DNA of 64,000 nt from Bacteroides sp. (GTDB taxonomy: Bacteria > Bacteroidota > Bacteroidia > Bacteroidales > Marinifilaceae): positions 1 to 64,000 of the forward strand of contig JAETOX010000004.1 in assembly GCA_021771575.1 (NCBI GenBank), in the 5' to 3' direction. Shown here one piece after another: positions 59,344 through 64,000 of this stretch (positions are counted from its first letter, which is position 1; the number at the start of each line of letters is the position of its first letter). A program made the position numbers and the translations under genes. The notes below the pieces were generated by a model, which worked only from the letters and a program-made list of their open reading frames with translations, had not been told where the DNA came from and did no database searches.

Positions 59344-61791
59344 TTATCGGTTGTTCTTGTAGAATGCACGGATACGCAATGGCTCGGAACGCAATGCCCG
59401 ACCGCCTTTTCCACCTTCACTATAATTATCCCTATCATTTGTAGAACCACTTTCTGCATAATTGACGGGTTCTCCCGGAATAACAATGGCTCTTGTTGCA
59501 CGCGCTCTGTCGGTCTGCTCCCTAACACCAACACCTTTAGCTGCCGAGGCCGACCAATAGAACTTACCCTGAAAATCGGAAAAGGTAAGATAATGCTCTA
59601 CCAATGCCCTCTCCAATTCACGGATACCCGGCATATACCAATATCCTCCTGCATTATCCGGCACAGAACCGTCAGTATTCCGCTTATTCTTCCCATAACA
59701 ATAATGAAACGCCGATTCGGGAGCTTGCTCCATATAAAGGTGAACATTGGAAATAGGACCTACATAATCAAAATTAAGCACATTTTTTATAATTCGCTGA
59801 GTCATATCCAAACCATCATCATACACCTCATCAACATCCCTTCGGCCTGTTAGTGTTCCTACAAGTGGTAGACGACCTGTTGCCGTAACATCACGATAAC
59901 TACCATTCTGTCCCCACGGCAACCCTTCATAATACGCTCCCGGCTGCAAATGCTGGTCCAAAGGATCGTTGTGGGAAAGGTATTCTTCATAATATTCGAT
60001 ATAAACATTATCCAAGGTACCATATCCTCCTGTGTGACCTTGAGCTACCCGCAACATACCGCGCTGTTCGATTTCAAGCACGCGGTCACGAACCTCACCG
60101 AGGGAATTCTCGTAATGTACGTTAATGTATGCTTTGCGGTCGGGAACTTCTGCATTACTGCTTTGGGGTACGTTTTCATCAATATAAAAATAGATGCGCG
60201 TACGGGAATCGTCCTCATTGCCGTCTATAGTAATGGTCTTCCCGGATTCTGCCAATTCCTGTGTCACCAAATCGGTGGTAAAATATGTGCGTGCACCTGT
60301 CCCGGCTGCAAAATTTCCGGCTTCCATTACGCGACGGGGCACTTTTTCCATTCTGATCCATGGGGTTTCATCGGGATTAGCAATGGAAACGACCACCTTA
60401 GTCGTATGGGAAACGGTAGGACGTTCGGCATTGGGCGTTCCGGCTTCCCGTAGCAGCAACCACACGTCCATCGGCAAGGCCGTAGCATGGGCATCCACTT
60501 TCCGTTCGTTGACAATGGCTAGGTATAACGGATTGTCGGTCACAACATTGACACGCCCGTCAAAACTGTATACATTCGGGTCGCTATTGCGCACATAGTC
60601 GAGCCCGCGAATGCTGATATTGTTCTTGTAGCAACGATTACGGCGCACTTCGAAGTTGTTGTATGTATTGCTGCCCATGTAGATGTTGAATTCGGCCTTA
60701 TATACCAACCCCTGGTGGGTTACATACTCTCCTTTGAGGACAACCGCCGAAGCATTTTTGCTGGCCACCGTACGTTTCCAGCGCTGTTTAACCGCCGCGT
60801 CCGTCGTATCTACTCCTTTAGGATAATCAGGAATACCGGTAGGTTGCTGCACATTCTCGTAAGTATAATAAGTGAAAGTAGCGGCTTTCTGTCCATCGTA
60901 TAAAACCGCCCCCTTATAGGGCACTACCCGCTCTCTGGCAATATAGGGATTCGGATCTTTGTCGATACCTTCCACCTCGGGAATTATGGTAGAATCTCCC
61001 GGATGCACAGCCGAGAAAGGTACGGAATAAGGCATATTGCGCACACCGTACTCCGTAATCTGAAGTTTAGGGAGCGTACCGTCATTATTCGTTTGGTTGG
61101 CATCCAGTTGCACCGATACATCCACCCGGGCCATAAGCGCCTGCATATCGATTTGAATGGTCTTATTCCCCTGGCTTAAATCGACGCCCGTCGTAATGCC
61201 CACCATCGGCATTCCCGGTAAGGGAAGCTGCGAAATATCTTCACGTGGCGTGGGGTGGTAGTACCAATTTTTCAGATCTTCGAGTTGGGTGATCCTGACC
61301 TCTTTTTTCGGATCGTTCCTATCGCCATAAATAATGTCCCCTTCCACCGTCCACTGTGTACGAAATTTGTCACCATACACATTGGCAACGGCATACACCG
61401 TTACATTGGTCAACCCGCTCTGTCCCTCGAACGTTTCTTCGGAAATGGTTAGCACAGCCTGTTTTCCTCCCTCACCACCCGGTTCATTTACTTTCAACCG
61501 ATAATAGGAACTGAATATATCGCTGTTTGTAGGCTTCAAAAATTGACCATCCTGATCGAAAAAGAAAAGATGCAGGGTATTAATTTGTTTCTCCTGGGCC
61601 GTCTTGGGAGTTATTTCAGCAGCACGCGTCATCAGCGCCTCCGGCACCATGTCGTTACAAACTGCCGCAATGGTAATGCCGTCCTGCTGTGCTTCGGGCC
61701 GCAGGCTCTTCATTTCGTCTTCACCGGTACAGGAAGTTACTAAAAGGGCACCGAGCATGAGTAAGTCGGTCCATATATTGAATGCTTTCAT
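59344..61791 (-). CDS. DUF4906-like fimbrial/adhesin lipoprotein with C-terminal lectin-like region
   Basis: Lipobox VTSCTG; 'INTLHLFFFDQDGQFL', 'LTNVTVYAVANVYGDKF'; C-terminal 'GYWYMPGIRELERALVEHYLTFSDFQGKFYWSASAA'. Confidence 0.7.
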   Translation of the reverse strand: MKAFNIWTDLLMLGALLVTSCTGEDEMKSLRPEAQQDGITIAAVCNDMVPEALMTRAAEITPKTAQEKQINTLHLFFFDQDGQFLKPTNSDIFSSYYRLKVNEPGGEGGKQAVLTISEETFEGQSGLTNVTVYAVANVYGDKFRTQWTVEGDIIYGDRNDPKKEVRITQLEDLKNWYYHPTPREDISQLPLPGMPMVGITTGVDLSQGNKTIQIDMQALMARVDVSVQLDANQTNNDGTLPKLQITEYGVRNMPYSVPFSAVHPGDSTIIPEVEGIDKDPNPYIARERVVPYKGAVLYDGQKAATFTYYTYENVQQPTGIPDYPKGVDTTDAAVKQRWKRTVASKNASAVVLKGEYVTHQGLVYKAEFNIYMGSNTYNNFEVRRNRCYKNNISIRGLDYVRNSDPNVYSFDGRVNVVTDNPLYLAIVNERKVDAHATALPMDVWLLLREAGTPNAERPTVSHTTKVVVSIANPDETPWIRMEKVPRRVMEAGNFAAGTGARTYFTTDLVTQELAESGKTITIDGNEDDSRTRIYFYIDENVPQSSNAEVPDRKAYINVHYENSLGEVRDRVLEIEQRGMLRVAQGHTGGYGTLDNVYIEYYEEYLSHNDPLDQHLQPGAYYEGLPWGQNGSYRDVTATGRLPLVGTLTGRRDVDEVYDDGLDMTQRIIKNVLNFDYVGPISNVHLYMEQAPESAFHYCYGKNKRNTDGSVPDNAGGYWYMPGIRELERALVEHYLTFSDFQGKFYWSASAAKGVGVREQTDRARATRAIVIPGEPVNYAESGSTNDRDNYSEGGKGGRALRSEPLRIRAFYKNNR

Positions 61792-61808
61792 GGCGTAGAA
61801 TGTGTATC

Positions 61809-63059
61809 TTAATTAATGATAATATCGTTGTCCGAACCGGCTTCCCAATACTCGATTGAGTCCGCAGTGAACATCAACAGGAGTTGGTTACCGACAAAAT
61901 TCAGATTGAGGGTGTAGCAAACCCCTTGTTCGGGAATTCTTCCTAAAGAGAAATTCCGTACGTGTTTAGTCTGTTGGCCCTTATCGGGATAACTATAAGT
62001 AACAGTGATGGTTTTGTTTGCCCCGAGGTAAGGTATGGGATCGTTCGGAGCGGAATCAGAGGCTTTGGCATCGGCATTCGGCAAAAGCAGAATCGCCGTA
62101 CCAGCATCCGTTTTGCCGGGAATGCTACCGACAACCTTCCCCGAATTAGCAGGCACTTCCCAGGCGACATCCCGTAAAAAATGGAATGTACCGGAATACC
62201 GGTCGTCACTTACAGTCATTTCGGGGGAGGCAGGTGCAAAATCGATGGTAGCAGAGCGGTAAAAATCACCTTCCAATGTAATGGCATGGATGGTGACAGT
62301 ATTTGCTCCGGAATCATCCTCCGGATTGTAATTATTAACCTGCAAGCGCAAACCTGTCAATACATGCTGGAATTCAAGTTCCACAGCCCCACTCCCCGGC
62401 AGGTGATCTGTCTTCATTGCCCACATAACGTCTTCGACAGCCTCGATATCGAGTTCCCGGCTGCGGTCGGTGTTTGCAGAGTAGGGCATCGTATAGCTTA
62501 ATTTCGGGACTCCGCGGGTAGTAGCATCGGCAGGCTGGATACCAAAACCGCCCTCTCCTTGCTGATTATACGGATGATAAGCGATAAACGTATATTTAAA
62601 CTGTTCGAAATTGATGGTTGCTTTGGAAGCGTCCGCCCCGGCATCTGCTTGTGTATACCAATGTCTGGGCAAATCGGAATCCGCCTCATGTCCACGGTAA
62701 ACACATTTGTCACCATCGTAATAAATGGGTTGATTATACATCACATCGGCATGTGAAAAATTTTTTTTGCCCGCCCATTCGGTGACTCCGTTGGCCCAAT
62801 TCGCTTTATCCTCTGTGGGGGAATAAGGCACACAATACCCGAACACCCCGAACGTCGTGTTCTCGGTAACCGTATTCAATAGTGTAGCACGCGTACCCAC
62901 TTCTGGAGCAGCCATGACTATCGTCGGAGCAGCAAAACGGATAACATCGTCTCCGTATTCCGGCGTTATTCCGTCCCTACCGTCATCCACCGACGAACAT
63001 CCCGGCAAGGAAAATGCCAACAAGGCAAATAACAGGTATTTTGATATACTATGCTTCAT
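61809..63059 (-). CDS. fimbrillin family protein
   Basis: Lipobox LPGCSS; 'INFEQFKYTFIAYHPYNQQGEGG', 'FQHVLTGLRLQVNNY' fimbrillin A-like organisation. Confidence 0.85.
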   Translation of the reverse strand: MKHSISKYLLFALLAFSLPGCSSVDDGRDGITPEYGDDVIRFAAPTIVMAAPEVGTRATLLNTVTENTTFGVFGYCVPYSPTEDKANWANGVTEWAGKKNFSHADVMYNQPIYYDGDKCVYRGHEADSDLPRHWYTQADAGADASKATINFEQFKYTFIAYHPYNQQGEGGFGIQPADATTRGVPKLSYTMPYSANTDRSRELDIEAVEDVMWAMKTDHLPGSGAVELEFQHVLTGLRLQVNNYNPEDDSGANTVTIHAITLEGDFYRSATIDFAPASPEMTVSDDRYSGTFHFLRDVAWEVPANSGKVVGSIPGKTDAGTAILLLPNADAKASDSAPNDPIPYLGANKTITVTYSYPDKGQQTKHVRNFSLGRIPEQGVCYTLNLNFVGNQLLLMFTADSIEYWEAGSDNDIIIN

Positions 63060-63086
63060 GATATATAATGTAGTAAAAAGAATAGG

Positions 63087-63998
63087 CTAATCTTGTAAAT
63101 GGTCTATGTTAAAATCGGTATTGTGGACCGGTGCATATTCCCAGGGCACCAACAGAGGTGTTTCAAAGAAAATATGCTCATCTATAGTAAAAGGATAACG
63201 GTAACTCTTACCGGCTTCCCATTGTGTGGAAACGTCCGCTAACCGCACCTCCCTTGTGAAGGATTTGGGTTCACCGACGTTATAATGAAATGTAATCGTC
63301 AGCACACAGTTGTTCAGTTGCTGCGGAATAAACAATTCGTTGGCAAACAGGCTCACGCCTTCGGGTGTGAGGGGCAGCCCGTCAGGATAGGTTGTCTTAC
63401 TGATAACATAAGGCGTATTGCCGGCGTTTGTTATAACCGAACCGGTAGTCCACGTGCCGGCTTCAACCGTCACGCCGCTCCAATTGCCGGTTGTATGAAG
63501 ACCGTAAAGTCTGGCTTCATCAATAATGATATGCCGCCCCTTGCCCAGGTGTTTTTCATCGGACCGGCCGACAAAAGCAATACGCGAAAGGAGGTGACCA
63601 AAACGAAGTGCCACCTTCTCCATTTTTTGATCAACGCCACAAGAAATGGGCTCCGGAGCAGCCAACAACAAATCAGTGCCCAGCGTAGCGTCGAAGTTCT
63701 CAATTTTAAAATTATCTTTTCCCGAAGTCACATTCGCAACATCCGAGGGATAAAGAGCCCGGAAAGTATATGTAAACCCCGGAAACCAGTATTGCGGGTC
63801 ACCATATGTCCATTCAGCGCCATTGAAAGTTACTTTCGTACCGTCAAAGACGGTGAAGTTCTGCCCGGATGTTCCGCTACCGACGGTTTTGGCATAGGTT
63901 CCCCATACCTGGAATGCCTGCCCGTTTTGTTGCAAATCATTTGCCCCGTTGATAACGGCACGGGTAGATATTCCGGCTACTCCGAAACGCATTGGCAT
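63087..63998 (-). CDS. fimbrillin family protein (5' end beyond window)
   Basis: 'FQVWGTYAK', 'WTYGDPQYWFPGFTYTFRALYP', 'LRFGHLLSRIAFVGRS'; open at window edge. Confidence 0.85.
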   Translation of the reverse strand: MPMRFGVAGISTRAVINGANDLQQNGQAFQVWGTYAKTVGSGTSGQNFTVFDGTKVTFNGAEWTYGDPQYWFPGFTYTFRALYPSDVANVTSGKDNFKIENFDATLGTDLLLAAPEPISCGVDQKMEKVALRFGHLLSRIAFVGRSDEKHLGKGRHIIIDEARLYGLHTTGNWSGVTVEAGTWTTGSVITNAGNTPYVISKTTYPDGLPLTPEGVSLFANELFIPQQLNNCVLTITFHYNVGEPKSFTREVRLADVSTQWEAGKSYRYPFTIDEHIFFETPLLVPWEYAPVHNTDFNIDHLQD

Positions 63999-64000
63999 CA

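Noticed and set aside
1-64000. CRISPR array, rRNA operon, transposase or integrase
   Set aside because: No regularly spaced repeats, rRNA sequence, or transposase/integrase-like ORF recognised in the window.

Overview
This is a Bacteroidota (Bacteroidales-type) chromosomal window, judged from SusC/SusD pairs with FecI/FecR regulators, fimbrillins, VIT1 and DUF1460 proteins, and TTTG/TAnnTTTG promoters. About half is housekeeping: speB, rhomboid, speA, two L,D-transpeptidases, tRNA-Pro(CGG), rbfA, a LolE-like permease, PPIase, VanZ, pheS, an OmpA-family protein, LpoB, an M20 peptidase, prs, leuS, dus, an S41 protease, dCMP deaminase and a polyprenyl synthetase. Two nutrient-uptake loci stand out: A (about 1.7-14.3 kb, +) and B (about 46.2-59.2 kb, -). 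Each combines an ECF sigma factor, FecR, STN-SusC, SusD, accessory lipoproteins and TlpA/thioredoxin-fold proteins. A fimbrillin/DUF4906 cluster runs off the right edge. The most unusual part is an AT-rich accessory block (about 18.7-22.1 kb) next to the 3' end of tRNA-Pro. It holds (i) a tightly coupled DUF3800 + BECR/barnase-like putative nuclease pair, (ii) decayed DUF4160 and DUF2442-HTH genes, and (iii) a Panacea/SocA-type antitoxin overlapping a small membrane-protein gene that is split by an A8 run containing a canonical A_AAA_AAC -1 slippery heptamer. I also report a 56-aa membrane ORF missing from the ORF track, hairpins in the regulatory gaps of locus A, and a SusD with an acidic C-terminal extension. 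All family calls come from reading the translated sequence; no searches were run.
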